From positions 56,241 to 120,240 of the forward strand of contig JAYFRN010000029.1 in the NCBI GenBank assembly GCA_034925865.1: a stretch of 64,000 nucleotides of DNA, written 5' to 3'. The notes beneath the pieces are model-generated. The model had not been told where the DNA came from. It saw only the letters and a list, made by a program, of their open reading frames with translations, and made no database searches. A program made the position numbers and the translations under genes. This document shows positions 19,322 to 28,627 of this stretch, piece after piece. Positions within the stretch are counted from its first letter, which is position 1; each line of letters begins with the position of its first letter. The stretch is from Oscillospiraceae bacterium. Its GTDB lineage: Bacteria; Bacillota; Clostridia; Oscillospirales; SIG627.

Positions 19322-19429
19322 TTATATCGAATCGTCTGTCCGCATGCAACGCAAAAATCCGTTATTGAAAATAAGGGCAAGTTCAATAGCGGCAAGAATA
19401 ATTATTGCAAGCATAAACAGAATATTCAT
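19322..19429 (-). CDS. leu leader peptide (35 residues, attenuation)
   Basis: A short ORF between the leu promoter and the attenuator. Residues 3-20 contain five Leu and six Ile (for example IIIL, LALI), the composition expected of a ribosome-stalling leader. An AAAAGGA lies about 13 bp before the ATG, slightly far. Within the coding region an inverted repeat (19382-19392 with 19359-19369, one mismatch) gives the pause-type hairpin. Together with the promoter and terminator this makes a second translation-coupled attenuator in the same genome; inferred, not tested. Confidence 0.8.
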   Translation of the reverse strand: MNILFMLAIIILAAIELALIFNNGFLRCMRTDDSI

Positions 19430-19464
19430 AATAACGATGGATTCCTTTTACAGTATATACAAAT

Positions 19465-19493
19465 AGTATATCATATTATAATTGCCATGTCAA
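19465..19493 (-). promoter_or_regulatory. sigma-A promoter of the leu operon
   Basis: On the minus strand TTGACA (19488-19493) and TATACT (19465-19470) are 17 bp apart; the same -35/-10 pair as in front of the ilv leader. Confidence 0.85.
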
Positions 19494-19565
19494 CTTATTT
19501 ATAACCAATTTACACAATGTTAATATTTGCGTCAAAGTGATCAATAAATACTCTCGCGTATTTAT

Positions 19566-19632
19566 AAACGGCATTTAAATACAAAAGAGAAAAGCCCGTA
19601 TATCAAAGCCTTTTCTCTCTTTTAAAGATAAA
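19566..19632. repeat. palindromic repeat family, copy 1 (shortened)
   Basis: Contains one terminal arm (AACGGCATTTAAATA) joined directly to the central hairpin AAAGAGAAAAGCC...GGCTTTTCTCTC-type core (here read in the order AGAGAAAAGCCCGTATAT / CCTTTTCTCTCT). The spacer usually found between arm and hairpin and most of the second arm are missing. It lies between the phosphotransferase gene end and the leu promoter. Confidence 0.75.
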
Positions 19633-19680
19633 TTAAAGGCCTCTTTTCATGTAATATCGCGTTTACTTAGCTTTTTCCGT

Positions 19681-20427
19681 TCATTCATAATCCGCAATAT
19701 TTGCCCAGTGAATAAGAAATTCACGCTGTTCCGACTTATTTTTACCGAGCTGCGAAGCGGCAACGATCGAAAGCCACTTTTCTACATACTGCTTCGCGGT
19801 ATCACTTTTTATGCAAAAAAGCTTCATATAGAGCTCCGCGCTTTTTATATCGCCAGAAAGCCGGAACAAAAGATATGTCCTGGCCGCGTCCGCGGAAGCG
19901 TTTCCCTGCGTCGCGTGTGCCCAGTCGATAATATAAGCCTCGTCCTTATCTGTAATAATGACATTGGAGGGATTGTAATCGCCATGACATAACTTTTTAT
20001 GCTCCTCTATGCTGTCAAGCCTTGTGTGAAGCTCATAACGCGCGGTTGCGTCTAAACCGGATTCGCGGATTTTTCTGTGCATTTTATCCTTGAGCTTGTT
20101 TAATCCCGCCGCGGCAGCCATATGCATTTCCAGCTGGATATCTACAAAACGATCCATATACTCTTCGTATTTACCGGGGTTTTCGCGAATCAGCTGTTCT
20201 ATTGTCTTGCCTTCTATGAATTCACTGACAAGCGCCCATTTTCCGTCAGTTTTCACGACCTCGATAAATTTCGGAGCATGTATTCCCGATTCGGCCACAA
20301 TAGAAAGATTCAGCGCCTGACGTAAAACGGAGGATGCGGATTCCTCATTAAATACTTTTATACATTTGTCACCGTCACGATATACCGTTTTAGTCGGTCG
20401 TACTGCGATTATATTATCAAGCTTCAT
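19681..20427 (-). CDS. aminoglycoside phosphotransferase (APH)-family kinase
   Basis: A 248-residue kinase-like protein. Its ATG at 20427 follows the adhE TGA by one base and uses the adhE 3' end (GAGGAGG) as ribosome site, so it is translated with adhE. Kinase features are a nucleotide-binding N-lobe with CIKVFNEE, the catalytic loop HGDYNPSNV (Asp and Asn) and the metal-binding DWAHA. Typical substrates of the family include choline, homoserine, sugars or antibiotics; none can be assigned here, and antibiotic resistance should not be assumed. Confidence 0.85.
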   Translation of the reverse strand: MKLDNIIAVRPTKTVYRDGDKCIKVFNEESASSVLRQALNLSIVAESGIHAPKFIEVVKTDGKWALVSEFIEGKTIEQLIRENPGKYEEYMDRFVDIQLEMHMAAAAGLNKLKDKMHRKIRESGLDATARYELHTRLDSIEEHKKLCHGDYNPSNVIITDKDEAYIIDWAHATQGNASADAARTYLLFRLSGDIKSAELYMKLFCIKSDTAKQYVEKWLSIVAASQLGKNKSEQREFLIHWANIADYE

Positions 20428-20428
20428 G

Positions 20429-23047
20429 TCATACCTCCTCATACGTTCCGTAGTAAGCGTTAAGATACATATGTTTAATTTCACTCATCAACGGATATCT
20501 CGGATTTGCTCCGGTACATTGGTCGTCAAAGGCCTGTTCTGTCATTTCATCAAGCCTGGCAAGAAAGCTTTCTTCTTGGATTCCGTAATCTCTGATTGTC
20601 TTTTTTATGCCGATATGCTCTTTCAGCTTATCTATTGCCTGAATCAGTTTATTGAGCTTTTCGGTATCGGTCTTCCCCTGTATACCGAGATAATCCGCAA
20701 TCTCCGCGTATCTCTCCAGTGTATGCGGATGGTCATATTGAGGGAAGGTGCCCATTTTTACCGGCTTTTCGGAAGCGTTGAAGCGGAGAACCTCATCGAT
20801 CATCAGCGCGTTCGCTATACCATGCGGCAGATGATGAAAAGCGCCGAGCTTATGCGCCATGGAATGGCATACTCCTAAAAACGCGTTGGCAAATGCCATA
20901 CCGGCCATGGTTGCCGCATTCGCCATTTTTTCGCGGGCAGCCGGATCGTTTGGACCGTCGTCATAGGCGCGCGGAAGATATTCAAAGATCATTTTCAAGG
21001 AGCGGAGAGCAAGCCCGTCTGTATAATCGGTCGCCAGCATCGAAGCATACGCTTCAAGAGCGTGCGTTACGGCGTCTATTCCCGAGGCGGAGGTAAGCCC
21101 CTTGGGCGCTGACATTTGCATATCCGCGTCTACGATCGCCATCTTCGGCATCAGCTCATAATCGGCAAGCGGATATTTTATGCCGCTGTCCTGATCGGTG
21201 ATGACGGCAAAAGGCGTGACCTCGGAGCCTGTGCCGGCGGATGTCGGCACCGCGATAAAGTATGCCTTTTCACCCATTTTAGGAAAAGCGTAAACACGCT
21301 TTCGTATATCCGCAAAGCGCATCGCCATATCTGTAAAATCAGCCTCGGGATGTTCATAAAGCACCCACATGATCTTGCCTGCGTCCATGGCGGAACCGCC
21401 GCCGACGGCAATTATCACATCCGGCGCAAAGGCTTTCATTTGCTCGGCACCTTCTTTGGCGCAGGCGAGCGTCGGATCCGGCGCGACATTGTAAAAGCAG
21501 GTGTGTCGGATCCCCATTTCGTCAAGCTTGTCTGTTATCGGCTTTGTATAGCCATTATTATATAAAAAGCTGTCGGTCACAATGAATGCCTTTTTCTTAC
21601 GCATGACGTCCTTAAGCTCGGACAAAGCGACCGGCAGACAACCCTTTTTGATGTAAACCTTTTCCGGAGCGCGGAACCAAAGCATGTTTTCTCTCCTTTC
21701 GGCTACGGTCTTTATATTTATCAGATGCCTGACTCCTACGTTTTCGGAAACTGAGTTGCCTCCCCAGGAACCGCAGCCGAGCGTCAGTGACGGAGTAAGC
21801 TTGAAGTTGTAAAGGTCGCCTATACCGCCCTGAGAGGAGGGCGTGTTTACGAGAATACGGCAGGTCTTCATGCGCGAGGCAAATTCGTTGAGCTTCTCCT
21901 GCTCTGTCACTGTATTCAAATAAATCGAGGAGGTATGACCGTAACCTCCGTCGGCAATCAGGCGCTCCGCTTTTTCAAAAGCGTCGTGAATGTCCTTTGC
22001 CCTGTACATTGCAAGCACCGGCGACAGCTTTTCATGAGCAAATTCTTCCGATATATCCACGCTTTCCACTTCGCCGATTAAAATCTTTGTTTCATCCGGT
22101 ACCTTGAAGCCCGCAAGCGCGGCAATCGCGGCCGCCTTTTGTCCGACGATCTTCGCGTTCAGCGCTCCATTGATGATTATCGTCTTGCGAACCTTTTCTG
22201 TTTCCTCAGAATTCAAAAAATAACAGCCTCTGTCTATAAATTCTTTTTTTACCGATTCATATACCTTGTCAAGCACTATTACGGATTGCTCCGACGCGCA
22301 GATCATGCCGTTGTCAAAGGTCTTTGAGTGAATGATCGAGTTAACCGCGAGAACGATATCCGCGGTGTCGTCTATAATGGCGGGCGTATTACCGGGACCG
22401 ACGCCAACCGCGGGTTTTCCGCTGGAATATGCCGCCTTGACCATGCCCGGGCCGCCGGTCGCCAAGATAATGTCCGCTTCTTTCATAAGCAGATTGGATA
22501 ATTCAAGAGACGGAACGTTTATCCATCCGATAATGCCCTCCGGCGCTCCCGCCGCAACCGCCGCATCATAAACGACCTTTGCCGCCGCGATAGTAGAGGC
22601 CTTTGCTCTCGGATGCGGGCTGATGATGATTCCGTTTCTCGTTTTCAGTGAAATAAGAGTTTTAAAAATTGCTGTTGACGTAGGATTGGTGGTCGGAATG
22701 ACCGCCGCTATGACGCCGACCGGCTCGGCGATTTTCTTTATGCCGAAAGCTTTGTCTTCTTCGATAACCCCGCAGGTTTTTGTGTCTTTATACGCGTTAT
22801 ATATATATTCGGATGCATAATGATTTTTAATGACCTTGTCTTCCGCGACTCCCATGCCTGTTTCCTTTACAGCCAGCTTCGCGAGAGGAATTCTTTCTTT
22901 ATTAGCCGCGGAAGCGGCCGCAAGAAATATCTTGTCGACCTGCTCCTGCGTATATCCGGAAAATTCGCGCTGCGCTTTTCTTACTCCGTCAAGCAGCGTT
23001 TCTAAAGATTCAATGCTGTCAACAAGCCTGTTTTCATTATTATCCAT
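20429..23047 (-). CDS. adhE: bifunctional acetaldehyde-CoA / alcohol dehydrogenase
   Basis: Reduces acetyl-CoA to ethanol with two NADH, the main fermentative electron sink. 872 residues: an N-terminal aldehyde dehydrogenase (about 1-440, catalytic Cys in [11 protein letters not shown]) and a C-terminal Fe-dependent alcohol dehydrogenase (about 450-870; [37 protein letters not shown] with metal-binding His). Such spirosome-forming enzymes are regulated by Rex in many Firmicutes, and rex is 5.6 kb away. It is preceded by a Nudix gene by 15 bp. Confidence 0.97.
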   Translation of the reverse strand: MDNNENRLVDSIESLETLLDGVRKAQREFSGYTQEQVDKIFLAAASAANKERIPLAKLAVKETGMGVAEDKVIKNHYASEYIYNAYKDTKTCGVIEEDKAFGIKKIAEPVGVIAAVIPTTNPTSTAIFKTLISLKTRNGIIISPHPRAKASTIAAAKVVYDAAVAAGAPEGIIGWINVPSLELSNLLMKEADIILATGGPGMVKAAYSSGKPAVGVGPGNTPAIIDDTADIVLAVNSIIHSKTFDNGMICASEQSVIVLDKVYESVKKEFIDRGCYFLNSEETEKVRKTIIINGALNAKIVGQKAAAIAALAGFKVPDETKILIGEVESVDISEEFAHEKLSPVLAMYRAKDIHDAFEKAERLIADGGYGHTSSIYLNTVTEQEKLNEFASRMKTCRILVNTPSSQGGIGDLYNFKLTPSLTLGCGSWGGNSVSENVGVRHLINIKTVAERRENMLWFRAPEKVYIKKGCLPVALSELKDVMRKKKAFIVTDSFLYNNGYTKPITDKLDEMGIRHTCFYNVAPDPTLACAKEGAEQMKAFAPDVIIAVGGGSAMDAGKIMWVLYEHPEADFTDMAMRFADIRKRVYAFPKMGEKAYFIAVPTSAGTGSEVTPFAVITDQDSGIKYPLADYELMPKMAIVDADMQMSAPKGLTSASGIDAVTHALEAYASMLATDYTDGLALRSLKMIFEYLPRAYDDGPNDPAAREKMANAATMAGMAFANAFLGVCHSMAHKLGAFHHLPHGIANALMIDEVLRFNASEKPVKMGTFPQYDHPHTLERYAEIADYLGIQGKTDTEKLNKLIQAIDKLKEHIGIKKTIRDYGIQEESFLARLDEMTEQAFDDQCTGANPRYPLMSEIKHMYLNAYYGTYEEV

Positions 23048-23062
23048 GGTTGTGTATCCCTT

Positions 23063-23683
23063 TCATATAAACGGATTTTTTATTGGTTCTTCCGTCTGTA
23101 TTCTTTCCCAAATCTGTCTGTATCCGTCCCATATAATACGGCTGTGGTCGAATGCCAATTCCTCGCTTGTCACGTCGTCGCCGTTGATTCTGATGATCAG
23201 CTTCAGATTGTCCGATCGCAATAAAAGCTCCGTCTTTTTCTCAGAGGCTTCGCAGCTTATGTCAAACCATCTTGCCGCGTCCGCGTCGTCATCCGCAACC
23301 GCGACATAATCAGCATCCGGCGCCGAATCTGATATATATGCGATATACGCCTCTGTCACGACCCAAGTACGCGGATCGCGTCCGGGCTTGCTGTATAGTC
23401 CGAGCTGTTTCAGACCGGCTGCCTTGATATGCGTTTCTTCCTCCAGCTCACGCGCCGCCGCCGCGTCGGCGCTTTCATCCGGATTAACAAAGCCGCCAGG
23501 CAGAGCCCATTTTCCGAGAAACGGATGACCTCCGCGTTTAATCAGCAGCAGCTTCGTAATGTCGCCGTTTTTCTTGAATATGAGAATATCCGCAGTCAGA
23601 GAAGGCTTCGGATAGTTTTTTTCTTTATAGGCGGCAAGAAATTCTTTTTCAGTCAGACCGTCTCTATCCCGTAATTCGCTCAT
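23063..23683 (-). CDS. Nudix hydrolase
   Basis: A 206-residue Nudix-superfamily protein with the catalytic box GGFVNPDESADAAAARELEEE (Gx5Ex7REUxEExGU pattern) around residues 70-95 and an upstream ALPGG. The extended N- and C-terminal parts resemble ADP-ribose/NAD-type pyrophosphatases or NrtR-like sequences, though no DNA-binding domain is evident. Lying between nfnB and adhE, a role in nicotinamide nucleotide turnover is plausible inference. Confidence 0.85.
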   Translation of the reverse strand: MSELRDRDGLTEKEFLAAYKEKNYPKPSLTADILIFKKNGDITKLLLIKRGGHPFLGKWALPGGFVNPDESADAAAARELEEETHIKAAGLKQLGLYSKPGRDPRTWVVTEAYIAYISDSAPDADYVAVADDDADAARWFDISCEASEKKTELLLRSDNLKLIIRINGDDVTSEELAFDHSRIIWDGYRQIWERIQTEEPIKNPFI

Positions 23684-23741
23684 TTTGACAATGCCTTTCC
23701 ATAATTATGATAGTGTTAAAAACGGCAATCAAATAATATCT

Positions 23742-25127
23742 TTAAGCTTTCATCAAATATTTGTCAATGGCCGCGGCGGCGTTTTTGCCTGCCCCCATTG
23801 CAAGAATAACGGTTGCCGCGCCGGTGACCGCGTCTCCTCCCGCGTATATGCCCACACGAGAAGTAAGCCCCGTTGTTTCATCGGAGATGATCCCGCCCCA
23901 TTTTTGTGTTTTAAGTCCTTCGGTGGTGGATTTTATCAATGGGTTCGGAGAGGTGCCGAGTGCCATGATGACACAATCTGTATCAAGGTCATACTCGCTG
24001 CCATTGAGCGGCTCTGGCCTTCTGCGCCCGGATTCATCCGGCTCTCCCATAGTCATTTTCTGACATCTGATACCAACCACCCAGCTGTCGGCGCCCAAAA
24101 CCTCGACAGGATTGGTCAGAAATTTAAACTCAATTCCTTCCTCCATTGCGTGTTCCACTTCTTCACGCCTTGCGGGCAGCTCTTTTTCGGTACGGCGGTA
24201 TACGATCTTAACGTCAGCGCCCAGGCGTTTTGCGCACCTTGCCGCATCCATTGCGACATTTCCTCCGCCGACGACGACAACGCGTTTCCCTGTATGGATC
24301 GGTGTGTCGCCTTCGGGCTTATATGCCTTCATAAGATTAACGCGGGTAAGAAATTCATTCGCGGAATAAACGCCGTTCAAATTTTCTCCCTTGATGCCCA
24401 TGAATTTCGGAAGCCCAGCTCCTGAACCGATAAAAATCGCTTCATAGCCGTATTCATTCATAAGCTCATCTATGGAAATTGTTTTACCGATAACTATGTT
24501 CGTTTTTATTTCTACGCCGAGTTCTTTAAGTCCGTCGATTTCCTTTTGCACGATCGCCTTCGGCAGACGGAATTCAGGGATGCCGTAGACAAGAACGCCT
24601 CCGGCAAGATGCAGAGCTTCAAAAACCGTCACCTGATAGCCCTTTTTTGCAAGCTCTCCCGCGCAGGTAAGCCCAGACGGGCCCGAACCGATGACAGCCA
24701 CCTTATGGCCGTTTTGTATGGGACGGACGGCTTTCTCCGTGCTGATTTTGTTGTGAAGATCGGCGACAAAGCGTTCAAGCCGGCCTATCGCGACAGGCTC
24801 GCCCTTGATACCGCGCACGCATTTTTCTTCGCATTGGGTTTCCTGAGGACAAACGCGGCCGCATACCGCCGGGAGGGCGGATGATTCGCTGATAATTTTA
24901 TAGGCTTCTTCAAATTTTCCTTCCGCTACCTTGGCAATAAATTCGGGAATATATATTCTGACAGGACAGCCGGAAACGCAGGGCTTGTTTTTACAATTCA
25001 AACAGCGTTTTGCCTCGTCGACAGCCTGCTCTTTTGTATATCCGAGCGCGACCTCATTGAAATTCTTGTTCCGGACAGCCGGATCCTGAGCGGGCATCGG
25101 ATTCTTTTTAAGTGACATATTCGGCAT
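23742..25127 (-). CDS. nfnB: NADH-dependent ferredoxin:NADP+ oxidoreductase, large subunit (NfnB / GltD-like)
   Basis: 461 residues. The N-terminus has two [4Fe-4S] Cys clusters (CLNCKNKPCVSGCP and CGRVCPQETQCEEKC), followed by two Rossmann dinucleotide domains (GSGPSGLTCAGELA and VVGGGNVAMDAARCA). This is the GltD-like fold of glutamate synthase small subunits. The gene directly after it upstream encodes the NfnA-like subunit and no glutamate synthase large subunit is nearby, so NfnB is preferred: it bifurcates electrons among NADPH, NAD and ferredoxin. Confidence 0.9.
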   Translation of the reverse strand: MPNMSLKKNPMPAQDPAVRNKNFNEVALGYTKEQAVDEAKRCLNCKNKPCVSGCPVRIYIPEFIAKVAEGKFEEAYKIISESSALPAVCGRVCPQETQCEEKCVRGIKGEPVAIGRLERFVADLHNKISTEKAVRPIQNGHKVAVIGSGPSGLTCAGELAKKGYQVTVFEALHLAGGVLVYGIPEFRLPKAIVQKEIDGLKELGVEIKTNIVIGKTISIDELMNEYGYEAIFIGSGAGLPKFMGIKGENLNGVYSANEFLTRVNLMKAYKPEGDTPIHTGKRVVVVGGGNVAMDAARCAKRLGADVKIVYRRTEKELPARREEVEHAMEEGIEFKFLTNPVEVLGADSWVVGIRCQKMTMGEPDESGRRRPEPLNGSEYDLDTDCVIMALGTSPNPLIKSTTEGLKTQKWGGIISDETTGLTSRVGIYAGGDAVTGAATVILAMGAGKNAAAAIDKYLMKA

Positions 25128-25128
25128 T

Positions 25129-25971
25129 TTACTTTACCTCCGCTTTAAAGAGATTGCATGTCTCTTCTCGCTTTACCCTTTCAAACGGCTTATACATGCC
25201 GCCTCGCCTCATGGCTTCGTCAAAATCAATTTCATGACCGTCAAATTCAGGTCCGTCAACGCAGGCGAAAACCGTCTTACCGCCTACGGTCAGGCGGCAG
25301 CCGCCGCACATCCCGGTGCCGTCTACCATAATCGGATTCATTGATGCGACAGTCTTTATTCCAAACTGTTTCGTCAGAGCGCATACAAATTTCATCATGA
25401 TCAGCGGCCCGATGGTTATTACCTCATCATACTTCTCGCCGGACTCGATAAGAGCCTTCAGCGCGTCCGTAACAAGCCCTTTTTCTCCCCAGGAGCCGTC
25501 GTCGCTCATTTTCTTTACGAGAGTGCTGTTCGCTTCAAATTCCTTTTCAAGAATAACTTGCTCTTTGGAACGGAAACCGATAATTGAATGCACCTCACAG
25601 CCCAGTCCGTGCAGCTTTTTTGCGACTGGAAACGCAATAGCGCATCCCACTCCGCCGCCTACCACGGCAACCTTCCTCAGCCCCTCGGTATGGGTCGCTT
25701 TGCCCAACGGCCCGACAAAATCCTTCAGACAGTCGCCCTGATTCATATGATTGAGCTTTTCGGTCGTCGATCCGACTATCTGATAAATAATCGTCACTGT
25801 TCCCTTTTCGCGATCATAATCGGCTATTGTAAGCGGAATCCGTTCTCCTTCGGCATCGGTTCTCAGAATTATAAACTGACCCGGTTCCGCTTTTTTTGCA
25901 ACCATCGGCGCGGAAATTTCCATAAGAGTGACCGACGGATTAAGCGCTTGTTTTTTAAGTATTTCAAACAT
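25129..25971 (-). CDS. nfnA: NADH-dependent ferredoxin:NADP+ oxidoreductase, small subunit (NfnA)
   Basis: 280 residues from the ATG at 25971 (GGAGAAAGG upstream); an upstream ATG at 26016 would lie in a terminator hairpin. A ferredoxin-reductase-like FAD domain (PGQFIILR, ERIPLTIADY) precedes an NAD domain (VVGGGVGCAIAFPVAKKL) and a C-terminal [2Fe-2S] motif (GMCGGCRLTV...FACVDGPEF). Fold shared with PyrK and sulfide dehydrogenase subunits; the adjacent nfnB (1-bp gap) settles the call. The pair balances NADH, NADPH and reduced ferredoxin during fermentation. Confidence 0.9.
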   Translation of the reverse strand: MFEILKKQALNPSVTLMEISAPMVAKKAEPGQFIILRTDAEGERIPLTIADYDREKGTVTIIYQIVGSTTEKLNHMNQGDCLKDFVGPLGKATHTEGLRKVAVVGGGVGCAIAFPVAKKLHGLGCEVHSIIGFRSKEQVILEKEFEANSTLVKKMSDDGSWGEKGLVTDALKALIESGEKYDEVITIGPLIMMKFVCALTKQFGIKTVASMNPIMVDGTGMCGGCRLTVGGKTVFACVDGPEFDGHEIDFDEAMRRGGMYKPFERVKREETCNLFKAEVK

Positions 25972-25987
25972 AGATGACCTTTCTCCC

Positions 25988-26021
25988 GGAAAAAGAGGCT
26001 GCTGCCGCTGATGCAACAGCC
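25988..26021 (-). terminator. terminator between adh and nfnA
   Basis: Minus-strand 9-bp stem (26013-26021 with 25997-26005) and TCTTTTTCC. It separates the adh transcript from nfnA, or attenuates read-through into the nfnAB-adhE operon. The start of the downstream operon is only 17 bp away, so no independent promoter fits after it. Confidence 0.75.
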
Positions 26022-26113
26022 CCTCCGATTTTCATCCGGTATTGATTTTATTATTAACGCAGATTTTATAATTTACTGATTATAATGCCGATCAATCTGG
26101 ATTTATTTATCTT

Positions 26114-27331
26114 TTAAAATTTAACTTCCGTATCGTAATAGCAGCACTTAAGCAGTTCTTCCATTTCTTCCACTGAGGGCTGACGTGGATTTGAGCCTGT
26201 GCAGGCATCGCCGAGCGCGTTTACCGCTATAGTGTGAACTCTCTCAAGGAAAACATTCTCCGGAACAAAGCCCTGTTCGCACGGATAACTGTCTTTGCCG
26301 TAGCTTTTTATACAGTGCGGTATACGCAGCTCGTCATTCATTTTTCTAAGATATTCGATAAGAAGCCTGACCTTTTCATCAACAGAGCCTCCGCCGAGAT
26401 TCATAAAATCCGCGATATCCGCATAACGCTTTGCCGCAGTTGTGTTTTTCGCGTTGAAAGCGATAACCTTCGGAAGGTACATCGCGTTTGCGGCGCCATG
26501 GATGATATGCGCGCCGAAGTCCGCAAAGGCAGCGCCGGTTTTATGAGCCATGGAATGAACTATACCGAGGAGCGCGTTTGAAAACGCCATACCCGCCAAG
26601 CACTGTGCATTGTGCATACTATCGCGGCAGGCCATGTCGCCGTTATAGGATTTCACGAGATCGTTCTGTATCATCTTGATGGAATGAAGCGCAAGCGGAT
26701 CCGTATAATCGCTGTTCGCTGTAGAAACGTATGCTTCAATCGAATGGGTCATAGCGTCCATGCCCGTATGAGCGACAAGCTTCTGCGGCATGGTTTCCGC
26801 CAGATCGGGATCTACGATAGCGACATCCGGGGTAATTTCATAATCTGCAATCGGGTATTTGATGCCTTTATTATAATCGGTGATTATAGAAAACGCCGTC
26901 ACCTCGGTTGCTGTGCCTGAGGTAGACGATATTGCGCAAAGACGGGCCTTATGACGGAGGGAAGGAATGCCGAACACCCTGCACATCTCTTCAAATGTAA
27001 TTTCCGGATATTCGTATTTTATCCACATTGCCTTGGCCGCATCAATCGGAGAGCCTCCGCCCATCGCGATGATCCAGTCTGGCTGAAACTTAAGCATGGC
27101 ATCCGCGCCGCGCATAACGGTTTCAACGGACGGGTCGGGCTCAATGCCTTCGAAAACCTCGACTTCCATGCCGGCTTCTTTCAGATATCCGACGGCTTTA
27201 TCAAGAAATCCGAACTTCTTCATTGATCCGCCGCCGACACATATCATTGCTTTTTTGCCATCAAATTTCTTAAGGGCATCAATAGCGCCTTTCCCATAAT
27301 AAAGGTCTCTCGGTAAAGTAAATCTTGCCAT
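26114..27331 (-). CDS. iron-containing alcohol dehydrogenase
   Basis: Type III (Fe-dependent) alcohol dehydrogenase, 405 residues from the ATG at 27331 with GGAGG 8 bp upstream. It has the NAD-binding GGGSPIDAAKAMW, and the metal-site segments GMDAMTHSIEAYVS and VHSMAHKTGAAF...HGAANA. It is close in sequence to the C-terminal half of AdhE nearby. Candidate butanol/ethanol dehydrogenase; substrate not determinable. The paired ATATCGATAT motifs upstream suggest local control. Confidence 0.93.
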   Translation of the reverse strand: MARFTLPRDLYYGKGAIDALKKFDGKKAMICVGGGSMKKFGFLDKAVGYLKEAGMEVEVFEGIEPDPSVETVMRGADAMLKFQPDWIIAMGGGSPIDAAKAMWIKYEYPEITFEEMCRVFGIPSLRHKARLCAISSTSGTATEVTAFSIITDYNKGIKYPIADYEITPDVAIVDPDLAETMPQKLVAHTGMDAMTHSIEAYVSTANSDYTDPLALHSIKMIQNDLVKSYNGDMACRDSMHNAQCLAGMAFSNALLGIVHSMAHKTGAAFADFGAHIIHGAANAMYLPKVIAFNAKNTTAAKRYADIADFMNLGGGSVDEKVRLLIEYLRKMNDELRIPHCIKSYGKDSYPCEQGFVPENVFLERVHTIAVNALGDACTGSNPRQPSVEEMEELLKCCYYDTEVKF

Positions 27332-27427
27332 ATTTTCATCCTCCATAAATTTTATCTTCCGTTATTATCTCTTCCGGACACGTATAATTTATCACAGTAA
27401 AAGAGCTTTGTGAAATATAAATGTCGG

Positions 27428-27451
27428 ATATCGATATTTATATATCGATAT
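27428..27451. promoter_or_regulatory. paired ATATCGATAT palindromes upstream of adh
   Basis: Two perfect ATATCGATAT decamers (27428-27437 and 27442-27451) are separated by 4 bp, about 100 bp upstream of the adh start. The same arrangement recurs at 27631-27654. Likely operator sites, perhaps for the LysR protein encoded next door. Nearby at 27414-27422 is a TTGTGAAAT, matching half of a Rex-type site. Confidence 0.5.
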
Positions 27452-27630
27452 AGGAAATTATTAACGAAATCAGAAAGCTGGCGGAGGTATTGCGGATAAC
27501 GGAACAATATGGCGGTATTTGTCCGTTATTCTATAAATAAAATGCGGTTTCCTTCTGTTTTCAAACAGTAATTCCCTCTCATAAGTATAGACTGAAGGAA
27601 TACTGTTTATTCATGTAATATAATAATCGC

Positions 27631-27654
27631 ATATCGATATTCATATATCGATAT
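27631..27654. promoter_or_regulatory. second paired ATATCGATAT palindrome
   Basis: ATATCGATAT at 27631-27640 and 27645-27654 with a 4-bp TCAT spacer, immediately beyond the lysR stop. The repeat of the same spacing 200 bp from the first pair suggests cooperative binding or looping. Confidence 0.5.
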
Positions 27655-27667
27655 ATCAATGCCAAAA

Positions 27668-28618
27668 TTATTTATATTCAATAAAAGCGACATCGTTCTT
27701 GACCTCATAAAGCTTATTGAGAAACATCCTGTCTGCGGGTTTCAACTTGTATCCGATGGGATATATAAGCACGTCTTTAAAGCTGTTGTTGACAATTTCA
27801 CATTTCCGTTGAACCAGATTATAACGTTCAAGCAGTTTTTTGGGTATGGGAGAAACAAGCATAAAGGTGTTTTTTACCTTGGTGAGCAGCTCCAGCTGGC
27901 TTCCGCGTTCATAAAGGTATATTTTCTTATGCAGATAATCATTTGTAAATGCGTTCTGTTTTATTTCCGGAGCCGGCAGATACGGAACGACATTGTCTCC
28001 ATGCACGATCTCAATGTATTTTTCTTTGAGCTTCTTGACATCAAGAATTTCATTTTTAGCCAGCGGATGCTCGGCCGACATCAGCACAAGGCATGAGAAA
28101 TGCCATATTGTTTCGCTTGAAAGCGACTTTTCTTTCAGATAATCCATGAAATAGTTTTCATATAAGGTCTGATATCTTATTATACCAAGGCTGTAGCCGT
28201 TGTCGGAAACGTTTGTAATCGTCTGTATTGAATTGGTTTCCTGGATCGTGATATCGATGCACTGTTTCATATCAAGTTCGGCGACAAAATCCGCAAATGC
28301 CGCGGAGATATAACTGCCTCGGGGGATCGACACCTTGAGCGCCTGCTGCTTTTCCCGCTCCTCTTTGGAAATATAAATCGATTCCATTTTATCAAGCTGT
28401 ACGAGAATACGTTTTGCGTATTCAAGGAATTCTTTACCCTGCTCGGTAGCCGTAACGCCTTTTGAGGTGCGTTCAAAAATAACAATTCCGAGCGTATCCT
28501 CAAGCTCTTTTATTGCTTTGCTGAGATTCGGCTGTGCCATAAAAAGGTTTTCGGCGGCCTGTGAAATAGACCCGGTTTTCTCCACCTCGACCGCATACTT
28601 GAAATGCAGCGTATTCAT
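27668..28618 (-). CDS. LysR-family transcriptional regulator
   Basis: 316 residues with an N-terminal winged helix (YAVEVEKTGSISQAAENLFMAQPNLSKAIKELE) and a LysR substrate-binding domain. GAGGAAG precedes the ATG, which is 10 bp after the rex stop, so rex and lysR are one transcript. It lies just upstream of adh, with ATATCGATAT repeats between, and probably controls adh and perhaps the nfn-adhE operon. The inducer is unknown. Confidence 0.92.
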   Translation of the reverse strand: MNTLHFKYAVEVEKTGSISQAAENLFMAQPNLSKAIKELEDTLGIVIFERTSKGVTATEQGKEFLEYAKRILVQLDKMESIYISKEEREKQQALKVSIPRGSYISAAFADFVAELDMKQCIDITIQETNSIQTITNVSDNGYSLGIIRYQTLYENYFMDYLKEKSLSSETIWHFSCLVLMSAEHPLAKNEILDVKKLKEKYIEIVHGDNVVPYLPAPEIKQNAFTNDYLHKKIYLYERGSQLELLTKVKNTFMLVSPIPKKLLERYNLVQRKCEIVNNSFKDVLIYPIGYKLKPADRMFLNKLYEVKNDVAFIEYK

Positions 28619-28627
28619 CGGGCTTCC

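Noticed and set aside
19200-19466. 88-codon + strand ORF across the leu leader
   Set aside because: Antisense to the leader peptide, attenuator and promoter, with no ribosome site.
19261-19493. T-box riboswitch before leuA (and likewise before ilvB)
   Set aside because: No T-box consensus (AGGGTGGNACCGCG-like) or specifier-loop arrangement was found; the leader-peptide model explains the sequence.
19681-20427. Aminoglycoside resistance gene
   Set aside because: Only the general APH fold is shared; it is translationally coupled to adhE and shows no resistance-gene context.
27414-27431. Full Rex operator before adh
   Set aside because: Only the left half (TTGTGAAAT) matches; the right half is not complementary, so it is kept only as a possible half site.
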